Below are positions 15,967 to 24,983 of a stretch of DNA of 64,000 nucleotides, piece after piece. The notes beneath the pieces are model-generated. The model searched no databases and was not told where the DNA came from. It worked only from the letters and a program-made list of their open reading frames with translations. Every line of letters starts with the position of its first letter. Positions within the stretch are counted from its first letter, which is position 1. Origin of the DNA: Bauldia sp. (GTDB lineage: Bacteria > Pseudomonadota > Alphaproteobacteria > Rhizobiales > Kaistiaceae). The translations under genes and the position numbers were made by a program. Location of the stretch: contig JAHCJY010000001.1 of NCBI GenBank assembly GCA_026126065.1, positions 372,001 to 436,000 on the forward strand. Reading direction: 5' to 3'.

Positions 15967-16619
15967 TGCAGGGCTCCTCTGCCGCCGGCCTCGCGGGCGA
16001 GCGTGACTTCGGTCAGCGCCACGAGCGTCTCGGCGCGGGTCTTGAGGTCCGGAGCCTCCAGCAGCGCCTGCTTCTCGGCCGGTCCGTACGGGCTCAGCAT
16101 CGCCATTCCATTGACGAGCGATTCGTTCGACGCCCGGGCCACGCTGTCCCAGTCCGCCTCGAGGTCGTGCGCGGCAAGGTAGGCGCGAAATGCGCCGAGC
16201 AGCTGCTCGCGATCGACGTCCGCCTCGCCCGCGACATCGAAGTCGGAACGGAACGGATCCGCCGTGACGCGGCAGACGCGGTATGCGGTCCGCGTCGGCA
16301 CTTCCTCCAGCACGCGGAAGCGGACGACGCCCGTCAGGGTGATCAGGTAGCGGCCGTCGTCGGTCTCGGAGAAGCCGGTGATCCGGCCGGCGCAGCCGAC
16401 GGAGCGAAGCTGTGGCGACTCGCCGTCGGCATCCTCCTCCGGCTGGATCACGCCGATGATGCGCCTTCCGGCGAGGGCGTCATCGACCATCGCAAGGTAG
16501 CGCGGCTCGAACACGTTGAGCGGAATCTGCCCGCGCGGCAGGAGCAGCGCCCCCTCCAGTGGGAACACCGGGATGACGTCCGGAAGAGCTGTCGGTGATC
16601 TGCGCGTGCGAATTGCCAT
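15963..16619 (-). CDS. LON peptidase substrate-binding domain protein
   Basis: A 218-residue protein made of the LON N-terminal substrate-binding domain without ATPase or protease. [34 protein letters not shown] and IGVIQP define the domain. The C-terminal helices end in [11 protein letters not shown]. Such stand-alone LON-N proteins are thought to bind unfolded substrates. It follows cnoX by 6 bp and is coupled to the Trm112 gene, an arrangement that suggests a shared role in protein quality control. Confidence 0.92.
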   Translation of the reverse strand: MAIRTRRSPTALPDVIPVFPLEGALLLPRGQIPLNVFEPRYLAMVDDALAGRRIIGVIQPEEDADGESPQLRSVGCAGRITGFSETDDGRYLITLTGVVRFRVLEEVPTRTAYRVCRVTADPFRSDFDVAGEADVDREQLLGAFRAYLAAHDLEADWDSVARASNESLVNGMAMLSPYGPAEKQALLEAPDLKTRAETLVALTEVTLAREAGGRGALQ

Positions 16620-16625
16620 CGAAAC

Positions 16626-17555
16626 TCAGGAGAAGAGGAGCGAGGACAGTTTTCGGCGCCCGCTGATGGTCGCCTCGTCCTTGGCGCCCCAGACATCGAA
16701 GAACAGCAGAAGCTGCTTGCGGGCCGCATCGTCGTTCCAGCCGCGCTCGCGGCGCATCACCTCGATGAGCTGGTCCACCGCAGCCTGTCGGTTGCCGTTG
16801 CCGTTCTCGACCATTGCAAGATCGATACGCGCCTGGTGATCCAGCGGATTGGCCGCGATACGGCGGGCGAACTCGCTGCCGTCGCCGAGCTTGGCCGTCT
16901 CCTGGGCGAGGGTGAGTTCGGTGAGCACGGCGGTCACCGCCGGGTCCTTCAGCTTGTCCTGGGGAACGAGCGACAGGATCTCGATCACGCGGTCAAGGTC
17001 ACCGCCGACGATCGTGGCGCGCGCAAGGCCCACGATCGCCTTGAGGTTCTTCTGGTCGTACTGAAGGACAGTCGCGAAGAGTTCGGCGGCGTAGGGCGCA
17101 TCGCCGGCCGCGAGCGCGGCGTTGGCGGCTTCCAGTGTCGCCTCCGTTTCCTCCGGCTCGCCGGCTTCGCCCGCCGCGCCCTTCGACAGCTTCTCGATGA
17201 AGGCGCGCACCTGGCCCTCCGGGATCGCGCCGAGGAAGCCGTCGACCGGCTTGCCGTCGACGAAGGCGATCACGGCCGGGATCGACTGGATGCCCATCTG
17301 GCCGGGGATGGTCGGATGCTCGTCGATGTTCATCTTGGCGAGGCGGACCGCCCCGCCGGCGTCCTTGACAGCCTTCTCGATGATCGGTGACAGGGTGCGG
17401 CACGGGCCGCACCACGGAGCCCAGAAGTCGACCAGGACCGGGCGCTTCTTCGATTCCTCGACGACGTCCTTGACGAAGCCGCGCGTCGTCGTGTCGATGA
17501 CGAGTGCGTCGATGCCGTTGCCGTCCGTTCCGTTGGCCGCTGTCGCAGTCTGCAT
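16626..17555 (-). CDS. cnoX: Thioredoxin-TPR chaperone CnoX (YbbN)
   Basis: A 309-residue protein. The thioredoxin domain (residues about 25-135) has the active site WAPWCGPC and the cis-Pro in QSIPAV. The C-terminal tetratricopeptide-like region (150-300) ends with the conserved RKQLLLFFDVWG. CnoX proteins hold oxidised unfolded clients and pass them to GroEL. Unlike E. coli YbbN, the CxxC is intact, so redox activity is expected. The start is ATG 17555; the frame extends upstream as non-coding. It is the first gene of cnoX-LON-Trm112. Confidence 0.93.
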   Translation of the reverse strand: MQTATAANGTDGNGIDALVIDTTTRGFVKDVVEESKKRPVLVDFWAPWCGPCRTLSPIIEKAVKDAGGAVRLAKMNIDEHPTIPGQMGIQSIPAVIAFVDGKPVDGFLGAIPEGQVRAFIEKLSKGAAGEAGEPEETEATLEAANAALAAGDAPYAAELFATVLQYDQKNLKAIVGLARATIVGGDLDRVIEILSLVPQDKLKDPAVTAVLTELTLAQETAKLGDGSEFARRIAANPLDHQARIDLAMVENGNGNRQAAVDQLIEVMRRERGWNDDAARKQLLLFFDVWGAKDEATISGRRKLSSLLFS

Positions 17556-17658
17556 TGTGGTCGCCTGTCCCTGCTGGAGTGCCGCCACTCCGTGGGCCCG
17601 GAAAATGGCGATTCCATCCCCGGATTTCAAACGCTTCCGGTGCGGCGCAGTTGCGACG

Positions 17659-18435
17659 CTATTGCTTGAGCCGCAGGCCGCTCCTGATCTCGTACCACGC
17701 AATCAGCCCGAGAACCGCCGAGACCGCCAGGAGAACGCCGCCCGACAGGAGAAGGGGCGTGTCCGAGATGCCGAGGAAGCCGTACCGGAAACCGTCGACG
17801 ATGTAGAAGATCGGATTGGCGTGCGTGACGCCCTGCCAGAAGCTCGGCAGCGCCTCGACGGAATAGAAGATGCCGCCGAGATAGACGAGCGGCGTCAGAA
17901 CGAAGGTCGGGATGATGTTGATGCCGTCGATCGACTGGGCGTGAATGCCGTTGATCAGGCCGCCGAGCGAGAGCGCAAGGCTCGTCAGGATGAGGAAGAC
18001 GAGGACAACCGGCAGGCTGTGGATCGACAGCCCGGCGAACGGGATCGACGTCAGGAAAACGAGGACGCCGACGCCGATCCCGCGGACGATTCCGGAGGCG
18101 ACGAAACCGGCGACGATGATCGATGGCGGGGTCGGCGAGACCAGGAGTTCGTCGATGTTTCGCGCAAAGAACTTCGACGAGAACATCACGAAGGCAACGT
18201 TCGAGAAGGCGTTGGTCACCACCGCCAGCATGATGAGGCCGGGGACGACGAAGGCGACGAAATCGACGCCCTGGAACTCGCCGATGCGCGAGCCCAGCAC
18301 CGTGCCGAAGATGAGGAAATAGAGGACGGACGTGACGACGGCCGGCAGGAAGGTCTGCGGCCAGATGCGGACGATCCGGACGATGTCCTTGCGCACGATC
18401 GTATAGAAGGAGATCCAGGTCTCGAACGGCGTCAT
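17659..18435 (-). CDS. ABC-2 exporter permease, YadH-type
   Basis: A 258-residue inner-membrane permease with six predicted TMs. The conserved VLYFLIFGTVLGSRIGEFQG after TM1 and FARNIDELLVSPTPPSIIVA between TM2 and TM3 are typical of the YadH/DrrB family. Its start overlaps the stop of the ATPase gene (ATGA). The substrate is unknown; relatives export drugs, lipids or polysaccharides. The SIDGINIIPTFVLTPLVYLG segment is strongly conserved in the YadH subgroup. Confidence 0.92.
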   Translation of the reverse strand: MTPFETWISFYTIVRKDIVRIVRIWPQTFLPAVVTSVLYFLIFGTVLGSRIGEFQGVDFVAFVVPGLIMLAVVTNAFSNVAFVMFSSKFFARNIDELLVSPTPPSIIVAGFVASGIVRGIGVGVLVFLTSIPFAGLSIHSLPVVLVFLILTSLALSLGGLINGIHAQSIDGINIIPTFVLTPLVYLGGIFYSVEALPSFWQGVTHANPIFYIVDGFRYGFLGISDTPLLLSGGVLLAVSAVLGLIAWYEIRSGLRLKQ

Positions 18436-19436
18436 GCGGCCTCTCCGGAGGTGAGCCGCATGAAGACCTCCTCGAGCCGGCCGCTCTTGCTGCGCACCAT
18501 CTTCACGCCGATCCCGGCCGCTTCGAGCGCGGCGATCGCAGGGCCGATGGTCGCCTTGCTGTCGATCTCGATGTCGAGGATGCCCGGCTCGACCACGCGC
18601 GGCCGGTAGGCGGCAAGGAGCGTTGCCGCCGCTTCCGCCTTCTCCTCAGCGAGTTCCACCGTGACGGCTTCGGTGTGGAGCCGCGAGAGAATGCCCTTCA
18701 CGGTGCCGTCGGCGACGATCGCGCCTCGGTTGATGATGGCGACGTGGTTGGCGAGTTGCTCGGCCTCCTCGAGGTAGTGGGTGGTCATCAGGATGGTGGT
18801 GCCGCCGGCGGTGAGCTGGCGGAGGAAATCCCACATGCCGCGGCGAAGCTCGACGTCGACGCCCGCGGTCGGCTCGTCGAGGATGAGGAGGCGCGGCTGG
18901 TGGATGAGTGCGCGCGCGATCATCAGGCGGCGCTTCATGCCGCCCGACAGGTTCCGCGACCGGTCGCCGAGCTTGTCGTGGAGACTCAGCTGCTCGAGCA
19001 GGGCTTCGGCGCGGGGCAGGGCGACGCTGCGGGGAATGCCGTAGTAGCCGGCCTGGTTCACGACGATGTCGATCACCCGCTCGAAGATGTTGAAGTTCAG
19101 TTCCTGGGGCACGACGCCGATATGCCGGCGCGCCGCCTGGTGGTGGCGGTCGATGTCCTCGCCAAAGACCGAGACGGTGCCGGAACTCTTGTGGACCAGG
19201 CCCGTCAGGATGCCGATGACGGTGGTCTTCCCGGCGCCATTGGGGCCGAGGAGGGCGAGGAAGTCGCCGGCGGGCATGTCGAAGGAGACGCCCTTCAGCG
19301 CTTCGGTGCCGCCCTGGTAGACCTTCCGGAGATCGCGCACGACAAGGGCGGGTTCCCCGTTGCCGCGGGTTTCCTGCCACGCGGCGCCGCCGGAGAGGCG
19401 GGTGGTGCTGGTCGCTGTCGTTCCGGATGACGCCAT
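18432..19436 (-). CDS. ABC exporter ATPase, YadG-type
   Basis: A 334-residue ATPase partner of the YadH-type permease. The Walker A is GPNGAGKTT, the signature is LSGGMKRR, the Walker B is LLILDEPTAGVD and the switch His is in MTTHYLEEAE. The N-terminal 28 residues are Ser/Thr/Gly-rich and probably disordered; a start at a later codon is possible. The C-terminal tail (RSGRLEEVFMRLTSGEAA) is typical. It is divergent from nothing nearby; ynfA follows 90 bp upstream on the same strand. Confidence 0.93.
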   Translation of the reverse strand: MASSGTTATSTTRLSGGAAWQETRGNGEPALVVRDLRKVYQGGTEALKGVSFDMPAGDFLALLGPNGAGKTTVIGILTGLVHKSSGTVSVFGEDIDRHHQAARRHIGVVPQELNFNIFERVIDIVVNQAGYYGIPRSVALPRAEALLEQLSLHDKLGDRSRNLSGGMKRRLMIARALIHQPRLLILDEPTAGVDVELRRGMWDFLRQLTAGGTTILMTTHYLEEAEQLANHVAIINRGAIVADGTVKGILSRLHTEAVTVELAEEKAEAAATLLAAYRPRVVEPGILDIEIDSKATIGPAIAALEAAGIGVKMVRSKSGRLEEVFMRLTSGEAA

Positions 19437-19526
19437 GCCGATGCCCTCGCGCCGACTCGGCCGCTGCGGCGGGCTGGATGAATAGCGCCGCGACCGCGCC
19501 CTCTCAAGCGGAAGAGGCGGCCGCGC

Positions 19527-19859
19527 TCAGCTCGAGACGGGGCGCGGCCCGAAGAGGATTACCGCCGCGCCGAGGATGCAGATCGCCGCGCCGACGAGAT
19601 CCCAACGGCCGGGACGTACACCCTCGACGAGCCACAGCCAGCTGAGCGACGCGCCGATATAGATGCCGCCATAGGCCGCGTAGGCGCGGCCGGCCGCATC
19701 CGTCTCGACCAGCGTCAGGAGATACGCGAACAGGACGAGGAGTAGGAGACCGGGGATCAGCCAGAGCGCGGACCTGTCGAGCCGGAAGACAGCCCAGAAG
19801 GCAAAGCAGCCGGCTATTTCAGCGATGGCCGCGCCGGCTAGGGCTGCAATGGAGATCAC
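19527..19859 (-). CDS. ynfA: YnfA family (UPF0060) membrane protein
   Basis: A 110-residue protein with four membrane segments and the family motifs [32 protein letters not shown] and [15 protein letters not shown]. YnfA resembles small multidrug-resistance transporters. I set the start at GTG 19859 because AGGAG lies 8 bases upstream and the resulting length matches the family; the longer frame to 20186 is a shadow of the divergent ABC permease region. Confidence 0.92.
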   Translation of the reverse strand: MISIAALAGAAIAEIAGCFAFWAVFRLDRSALWLIPGLLLLVLFAYLLTLVETDAAGRAYAAYGGIYIGASLSWLWLVEGVRPGRWDLVGAAICILGAAVILFGPRPVSS

Positions 19860-20076
19860 TCTGCGGCTCCTGCCGGCAGCGCCCGAACTGGCGAGGAAAC
19901 GGTCCGCCTGCAGAATGCCCGCACTTATTGCACCCGGCCAGAGCGCGGAGGTCACGCCTGCCCCGCCCGTTCCGGTCCGCGGGCGTGTCCGACGGCGGGC
20001 TGCGTTGCCGTTGGCGGTGACCGCCAGTAAGGTGCCCGCCGGTTCCGGACAACTTCGCGTGACGACACCGAGCGGC

Positions 20077-20946
20077 ATGATCGACCACAGCGCGGCGCTC
20101 CCAATGGCCGTGCTCCGGCAGCCCCCGGCCTTGCTCCGGGCGCTACGCGCCGCCCGCGCGGTGATCGGACGCGAGGTCGGCCGCACGGTGGCGCGGCCGG
20201 GGCGGATCCTGGCGGCGGTGCTGTTCCCGCTGTTCTGGCTCGTCGTCTTCTCGCCGGGGGTGCAGAGCCTCTCGGGCGCGGTCTCGGTGACGCCCTATGA
20301 CGGTGCCTACAAGCCGCTGCTCGAATACGTCATCCCGGGCCTCGTCGCGCTGGTCCTCCTCCTGAATGGCGTGCAATCGGCGCTCGCCTTCGTCCACGAC
20401 CGCGAGGGGGAGCAGGTGGGCGTGCTGATGACCGCGCCGCTGCCGCGCTGGATCCTTCTCCTCTCGCGCCTCGTCGCCGTCGCCATCGTGTCGCTCGTCG
20501 AGGCATATCTCTTTCTCTTTGCCGCATGGCTGCTCGGCTTCGTTATCATCGGGATCGACGTGCCATGGAACGGCTGGGCGGTGGCGGTGCCTTTCGTGCT
20601 GCTGGCGGCATGGATGCTCGCCGCGGCGGGCCTTGCGCTCGCGGTGCTGATCCGGGTGCTCGCCGACCGGGCGGCGACGATCCTCTTCCTCGTCCTGCCG
20701 GTGTTCCTGCTGTCCTCCGCCCTCTATCCGGTCTGGCGTTTCCGCGACAATGACGCGCTCTATCTCCAGACGATCGCTGCGGCCAACCCGTTCACCCATG
20801 CGGTCGAACTGATCCGCTACGCCGCTTATGGCTCCTTCACCGCGACGTCGCTGGCGGTTGTGCTCGGCGTCGGGATCCTGTCCTCTACGCTGGTCGTGGC
20901 TCGCTTCGATCCGGAGCGCCGTCCCGTCCGGGCCGCGGCGGGTTAG
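20077..20946 (+). CDS. Orphan ABC-2 type permease
   Basis: A 289-residue permease with six membrane segments. Signature stretches are [20 protein letters not shown] at the N-terminus and [20 protein letters not shown] in the coupling loop. [14 protein letters not shown] near the C-terminus matches ABC-2 permeases seen next to quinoprotein alcohol dehydrogenase loci. No ATPase gene adjoins it, so it must use an ATPase encoded elsewhere or be a relic. The start is uncertain: ATG 20077 or ATG 20104. The upstream open frame to 19825 is antisense to ynfA. Confidence 0.82.
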   Translation: MIDHSAALPMAVLRQPPALLRALRAARAVIGREVGRTVARPGRILAAVLFPLFWLVVFSPGVQSLSGAVSVTPYDGAYKPLLEYVIPGLVALVLLLNGVQSALAFVHDREGEQVGVLMTAPLPRWILLLSRLVAVAIVSLVEAYLFLFAAWLLGFVIIGIDVPWNGWAVAVPFVLLAAWMLAAAGLALAVLIRVLADRAATILFLVLPVFLLSSALYPVWRFRDNDALYLQTIAAANPFTHAVELIRYAAYGSFTATSLAVVLGVGILSSTLVVARFDPERRPVRAAAG

Positions 20947-21103
20947 CGGCGCAAGGCGGACTATGGTCGCTGTGGCCGCGCGGTAACGTCCCGGCGGCGA
21001 CCGCTGGAGCGACGCCGCCGATCTATGGACTTCGGAGGTCGGGGCGGGGACAATCAGTTCCGCCCGCCCGAAGCCCAATGCCTGAAGCCAGGAGTCTTCT
21101 TCC

Positions 21104-22327
21104 TTGTCGATCATCGCCGACGCGCCGGCCAACGAGAATCGTCGCGGGGGCCGGGGCTTCCGGGCCCGGCTCGCCCTGCGCTGGCTGAGCGAAATCGACT
21201 GCGGCGACATGACCCTCGTCTTCCCGGACGGCACGAGGAAGACGGCGCGCGGGTCGAAGCCGGGACCGTCGGCGACGATCCTCGTGCACCGGATGCGGGT
21301 GGTCCGGCGCATGCTCACCCGCGGGGATGTGGGGTTCGCCGAGGCCTTCATGGACGGCGACTGGTCGACGCCCGACCTCCACGCGGTCCTCGATTTCGGC
21401 TACCTCAACGAGGCGGCGCTGACCGGGCCGATGACCGCGTCCCGCTTCGTCGCGCCGCTGATCCGGCTGTGGCACCGGCTGAAGGCCAACACGCGGGCCG
21501 GTTCGCGCCGCAACATCGCCTACCACTACGACCTCGGCAACGAGTTCTACCGGCTCTGGCTCGACCCGACGATGACGTATTCGTCGGCCGTGTTCGACGA
21601 CGCCAGGCCGATGTCGCTCGCCGAGGCGCAGACCGAGAAATACCGCAGGATCATCCGCACGCTGGGCATCGGGCCGACCCACAGGGTGCTCGAGATCGGC
21701 TGCGGCTGGGGCGGGTTCGCCGAGATTGCCGCACGCGAGACGGGCTGCACGGTCGTCGGGATCACTCTTTCCCGGGAGCAGGCGGCGTTTGCCCGGCAGC
21801 GCATGGCCGACGCGGGCCTGTCGGACAAGGTCGAGATCCGGATCGAAGACTATCGCGATGTCCGCGAGACGTTCGACCACATCGTGTCGATCGAGATGTT
21901 CGAGGCGGTCGGCGAGGCGAACTGGCCGGTCTACTTCGCGGCCGTCCGCGATCGGCTGCGGCCGGGCGGCGGCGCCGTGCTCCAGATCATCACCGTCGGC
22001 GACGAGCGGTTCGAACTCTATCGCGGCGCCGTCGATTTCGTGCAGCGCTACATCTTCCCGGGCGGCATGCTGCCGTCGAAGGCCGCGCTGTCACGGGAGG
22101 TCGAGGCGTCCGGTCTTGCCTGGCGCGGTGCCGACTGCTTCGGCCTCTCCTACGCCGAGACGCTGCACCGCTGGTACGACGCGTTCGTCGCGCGGTGGAA
22201 CGAGGTGCACGCGCTCGGCTTCGACGAGCGGTTCCGGCGGATGTGGAGCTATTACCTCGCCGGCTGCGAGGCGAGCTTCAAGTCGGCCGCCTGCGACGTC
22301 GGGCAGTACCACCTCACCCGGACATGA
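21104..22327 (+). CDS. cfa: Cyclopropane-fatty-acyl-phospholipid synthase
   Basis: A 407-residue SAM-dependent enzyme that methylenates the double bond of unsaturated acyl chains in membrane phospholipids. The N-terminal domain (FPDGTRKTARG, GDVGFAEAFMDGDW) precedes the methyltransferase domain with IAYHYDLGNEFYRLWLDPTM, the SAM loop VLEIGCGWGGFAEIAA, and VSIEMFEAVGE. RYIFPGGMLPS is the conserved catalytic region. The start is TTG 21104 with CAGGAG about 10 bases upstream. It lies 157 bp after the orphan permease and is probably separate from it. Confidence 0.95.
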   Translation: MSIIADAPANENRRGGRGFRARLALRWLSEIDCGDMTLVFPDGTRKTARGSKPGPSATILVHRMRVVRRMLTRGDVGFAEAFMDGDWSTPDLHAVLDFGYLNEAALTGPMTASRFVAPLIRLWHRLKANTRAGSRRNIAYHYDLGNEFYRLWLDPTMTYSSAVFDDARPMSLAEAQTEKYRRIIRTLGIGPTHRVLEIGCGWGGFAEIAARETGCTVVGITLSREQAAFARQRMADAGLSDKVEIRIEDYRDVRETFDHIVSIEMFEAVGEANWPVYFAAVRDRLRPGGGAVLQIITVGDERFELYRGAVDFVQRYIFPGGMLPSKAALSREVEASGLAWRGADCFGLSYAETLHRWYDAFVARWNEVHALGFDERFRRMWSYYLAGCEASFKSAACDVGQYHLTRT

Positions 22328-22343
22328 CCCGGCCGCGCCCGCC

Positions 22344-23333
22344 CTAGCCCGCGCTCTGTGCCGACCGGCGCCGCGTCGCCGTGCGGGCCGATGTGGATCG
22401 GGCCGAGGTCGGCTCGGTCGCCGAGCCGGTGGTCTTGGCGGGCGCGGCAGGCTTCGCGGACGCTGCAGCCTTCGAATGCGCCGTCTTCGCCGTTTCCGAG
22501 GCTCTCGACGGAACCGCGGCTTTCGCCGGCTCCGCCCTCGCCTCGAGGGTGATCACCGGTCGCGGCGCGGCCATCGGCTCCCGCGGCGGGCTCTGCGCGG
22601 TGCGGCTTGCGGTCGAGCGCGATGCGCCGGCCGGCTTCGGCTTCCGGGATCCGGCGGCCGGGGCAGACGGGGCGGATGCCTTCTTGCGGGTCGATGCAGA
22701 CGGCGTGGCCGAGATGCGGTCCGCCGCGAACCGGGCCTCCAGTGCCGCGATGCGGGCGGCGAGGCGCGCATTCTCCTCCCGCGTCTCGCGGAGAAGGCGC
22801 TCGGCAACGTCCGCGATGGTGCGCACGTTCTCGCGGTGGAGGATGTCGCCGTCGAGGGCGCGCGCGGGCCGCTGCGGCCGGTAGGCAATGAGGCGCGTGC
22901 CGCCGGCGCGGACGCCCGAGGCAACGCCGCCGGCGGCCGAGCCGACAAGCCTTGCCGTCTTCACCGAGAGCGCGGCGCCCGTGGCAACCGACTTCCGCGC
23001 TACGCCAAGCGACGCAAGGAGGCCGCGGCCTGCGCCGGTTGCCGCGAGGCGGAGACCCTTGCCGGCGCCCGCCGCGATCCGGGCCGTGGCGGAGTGTGGT
23101 GGCTCGCCCGGCGGAATGAGCCCGGCCTTCGGCTGCGGCTGTGACTTCGGTTCCGGTCGGGCGTCCGCCTTGCTGCGCCGGCTCTTCGTCCGGGCCGGGC
23201 CGGCGCCCGCGGCAGAAGCGGCGGCGGGCTGGCGCGGCGCGTCCAGTCCGGCCAGCGGCATGCCGCAGCGCGGACAGCGGGACGGATCGCCCTCGAGCCG
23301 ATAGTCGCAATTCCAGCAGTGATGCCGCGACAT
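22344..23333 (-). CDS. Zinc-ribbon protein with Ala/Pro-rich tail, unknown function
   Basis: A 329-residue protein. Two CxxC knuckles in CWNCDYRLEGDPSRCPRCG near the N-terminus form a zinc ribbon. Next comes a basic disordered segment (40-85), a hydrophobic Ala/Gly-rich stretch (ARIAAGAGKGLRLAATGAGR and beyond) that may touch the membrane, and a short coiled coil (TREENARLAARIAALEARFA). The end is a long Ala/Pro/Ser/Lys tail of about 120 residues. The start was placed at ATG 23333; ATG 23348 is also possible. I do not recognise a family. It diverges from the urea transport operon, whose sigma54 promoter lies in the shared spacer. Confidence 0.7.
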   Translation of the reverse strand: MSRHHCWNCDYRLEGDPSRCPRCGMPLAGLDAPRQPAAASAAGAGPARTKSRRSKADARPEPKSQPQPKAGLIPPGEPPHSATARIAAGAGKGLRLAATGAGRGLLASLGVARKSVATGAALSVKTARLVGSAAGGVASGVRAGGTRLIAYRPQRPARALDGDILHRENVRTIADVAERLLRETREENARLAARIAALEARFAADRISATPSASTRKKASAPSAPAAGSRKPKPAGASRSTASRTAQSPPREPMAAPRPVITLEARAEPAKAAVPSRASETAKTAHSKAAASAKPAAPAKTTGSATEPTSARSTSARTATRRRSAQSAG

Positions 23334-23520
23334 GACAGCCCCCAACATGGTCGCCCGCTCCAAAACATGAGTTTGGAAATCATACTTGTCGAACGCTGCC
23401 GCCGCGTCAATCGCGAGGCTTTCGCAGCCTATCCAGTCTGTTGCTGAATTATTGGGCAGGTACTGCCAGCGAGCAGGGCAGGCCGGAGAGGCTGCCGCAG
23501 AAGACGCCACATGACCCGGG

Positions 23521-23536
23521 TGGCACGCGACTTGCC
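23521..23536 (+). promoter_or_regulatory. Sigma54 promoter of the urea uptake/urease operon
   Basis: TGGCACG (23521-23527), four bases, then TTGCC (23532-23536) match the sigma54 -24/-12 consensus TGGCACG-N4-TTGC(A/T) exactly in the GG and GC positions and in spacing. It lies 61 bp upstream of urtA. Together with the sigma54-like sites at glnK and amtB it implies NtrC-type nitrogen control. Confidence 0.85.
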
Positions 23537-23596
23537 CATCCCTGGAAGAGGCGTCTTCTCCCATGGCGCCGTTGAACACAGGGGGTTCTCTTCACG

Positions 23597-24892
23597 ATGT
23601 TTCAGTTCCGCAAGCCCGTCCTCGGCCTAGCGGCGGCGGCAGTCCTCGCGACGGCCGCTCCCGTTATGGCTCAGGAGGAAACCATCAAGGTCGGCATTCT
23701 GCACTCGCTGTCCGGGACGATGGCCATCTCCGAGACCACGCTGTCCGACGTGATGCTGATGCTCATCGAGCAGCAGAACGCGGCGGGCGGTGTCCTGGGC
23801 CGTCAGCTCGAGCCGGTCGTCGTCGACCCGGCCTCCGACTGGCCGCTGTTTGCCGAAAAGCTCCGTGAGCTCGTCGAAGTCGACGGCGTCGACGTGATCT
23901 TCTGCTGCTGGACCTCGGTGTCCCGCAAGTCGATCCTGCCGGTCGCCGAAGAGCTCAACACCGTCGTGTTCTATCCCGTCCAGTACGAGGGCGAGGAGAG
24001 CTCGCGCAACATCTTCTACACGGGCGCGGCCCCGAACCAGCAGGCCATTCCGGCCGTCGACTACCTGATGGATCAGGGCGTCGAGCGCTGGGTGCTCGCC
24101 GGCACCGACTACGTCTACCCGCGCACCACCAACCGCATCCTCGAGGCCTATCTCGCCTCGAAGGGCGTCGCGCCGGAAGACATCATGATCAGCTACACGC
24201 CGTTCGGCCATTCCGACTGGCAGACGATCGTCTCCGACATCGTGTCCTTCGGCTCGCAGGGCAAGTTCACCGCGGTGGTCTCGACCATCAACGGCGACGC
24301 CAACGTGCCGTTCTACCGCGAACTCGCCAACCAGGGCGTCGACGCCGCCGATATCCCGGTCGTCGCGTTCTCGGTCGGTGAAGAAGAACTCGCCGGCCTC
24401 GACACCTCCGCCCTCGTCGGCCACCTCGCGGCCTGGAACTACTTCCAGTCCATCGAGGATCCGGCGAACGAGGAGTTCATCGCGGCCTGGCACGCCTTCA
24501 CCGGCGATGCCACCGAAGTGACCAACGACCCGATGGAGGCGCACTACATCGGCTTCCACATGTGGGTCGCGGCGGTCGAGAAGGCCGGCACCACCGATGC
24601 GGACGCCGTCATCGACGCGATGATCGGCGTGGCCGTGCCGAACCTCACCGGCGGGTACTCGGCGATGATGCCGAACCACCACATCACCAAGCCTGTGTTC
24701 ATCGGTGAAATCCAGGCCAACGGCCAGTTCGAGGTCGTGTGGCAGACGACCGGCCTCGTGGTCGGCGACGAATGGTCGGACTACCTGCCCGACTCGATGA
24801 ACCTGATCGCCGATTGGCGTGCTCCGCTGTCGTGCGGCAACTTCAACGTTGCCACGGGCGTCTGCGGCGGCGCCGGCGCGGCGACGCCGTAG
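23597..24892 (+). CDS. urtA: Urea ABC transporter, periplasmic binding protein
   Basis: A 431-residue periplasmic urea-binding protein. The signal peptide is MFQFRKPVLGLAAAAVLATA, cleaved after PVMAQ. The mature protein begins EETIKVGILHSLSGTMAISE, a hallmark of UrtA. DVIFCCWTSVSRKSILPVAE and VFYPVQYEGEESSRNIFYTG are highly conserved urea-site regions. It captures urea outside and delivers it to UrtBC. It is the first gene of urtABCDE-ure. A GC-rich UUCG hairpin follows its stop and probably stabilises the urtA part of the mRNA. Confidence 0.97.
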   Translation: MFQFRKPVLGLAAAAVLATAAPVMAQEETIKVGILHSLSGTMAISETTLSDVMLMLIEQQNAAGGVLGRQLEPVVVDPASDWPLFAEKLRELVEVDGVDVIFCCWTSVSRKSILPVAEELNTVVFYPVQYEGEESSRNIFYTGAAPNQQAIPAVDYLMDQGVERWVLAGTDYVYPRTTNRILEAYLASKGVAPEDIMISYTPFGHSDWQTIVSDIVSFGSQGKFTAVVSTINGDANVPFYRELANQGVDAADIPVVAFSVGEEELAGLDTSALVGHLAAWNYFQSIEDPANEEFIAAWHAFTGDATEVTNDPMEAHYIGFHMWVAAVEKAGTTDADAVIDAMIGVAVPNLTGGYSAMMPNHHITKPVFIGEIQANGQFEVVWQTTGLVVGDEWSDYLPDSMNLIADWRAPLSCGNFNVATGVCGGAGAATP

Positions 24893-24910
24893 TCCTCGGC
24901 TTCGAACACC

Positions 24911-24936
24911 GGAAGGGGCGGTTCGCCGCCCCTTCC
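24911..24936 (+). promoter_or_regulatory. Intercistronic UUCG hairpin between urtA and urtB
   Basis: An 11-bp perfect stem, GGAAGGGGCGG pairing with CCGCCCCTTCC, is closed by the very stable tetraloop TTCG. It starts 19 bp after the urtA stop. No T-run follows, so it is more likely an mRNA stabiliser or partial terminator than a full one. Such hairpins let a binding protein be made in excess over its permeases. Confidence 0.7.
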
Positions 24937-24983
24937 TCGTCTCCGGCCCCTGGCCGGACCCGTGGCCCGAGCCCTTCGGCATC

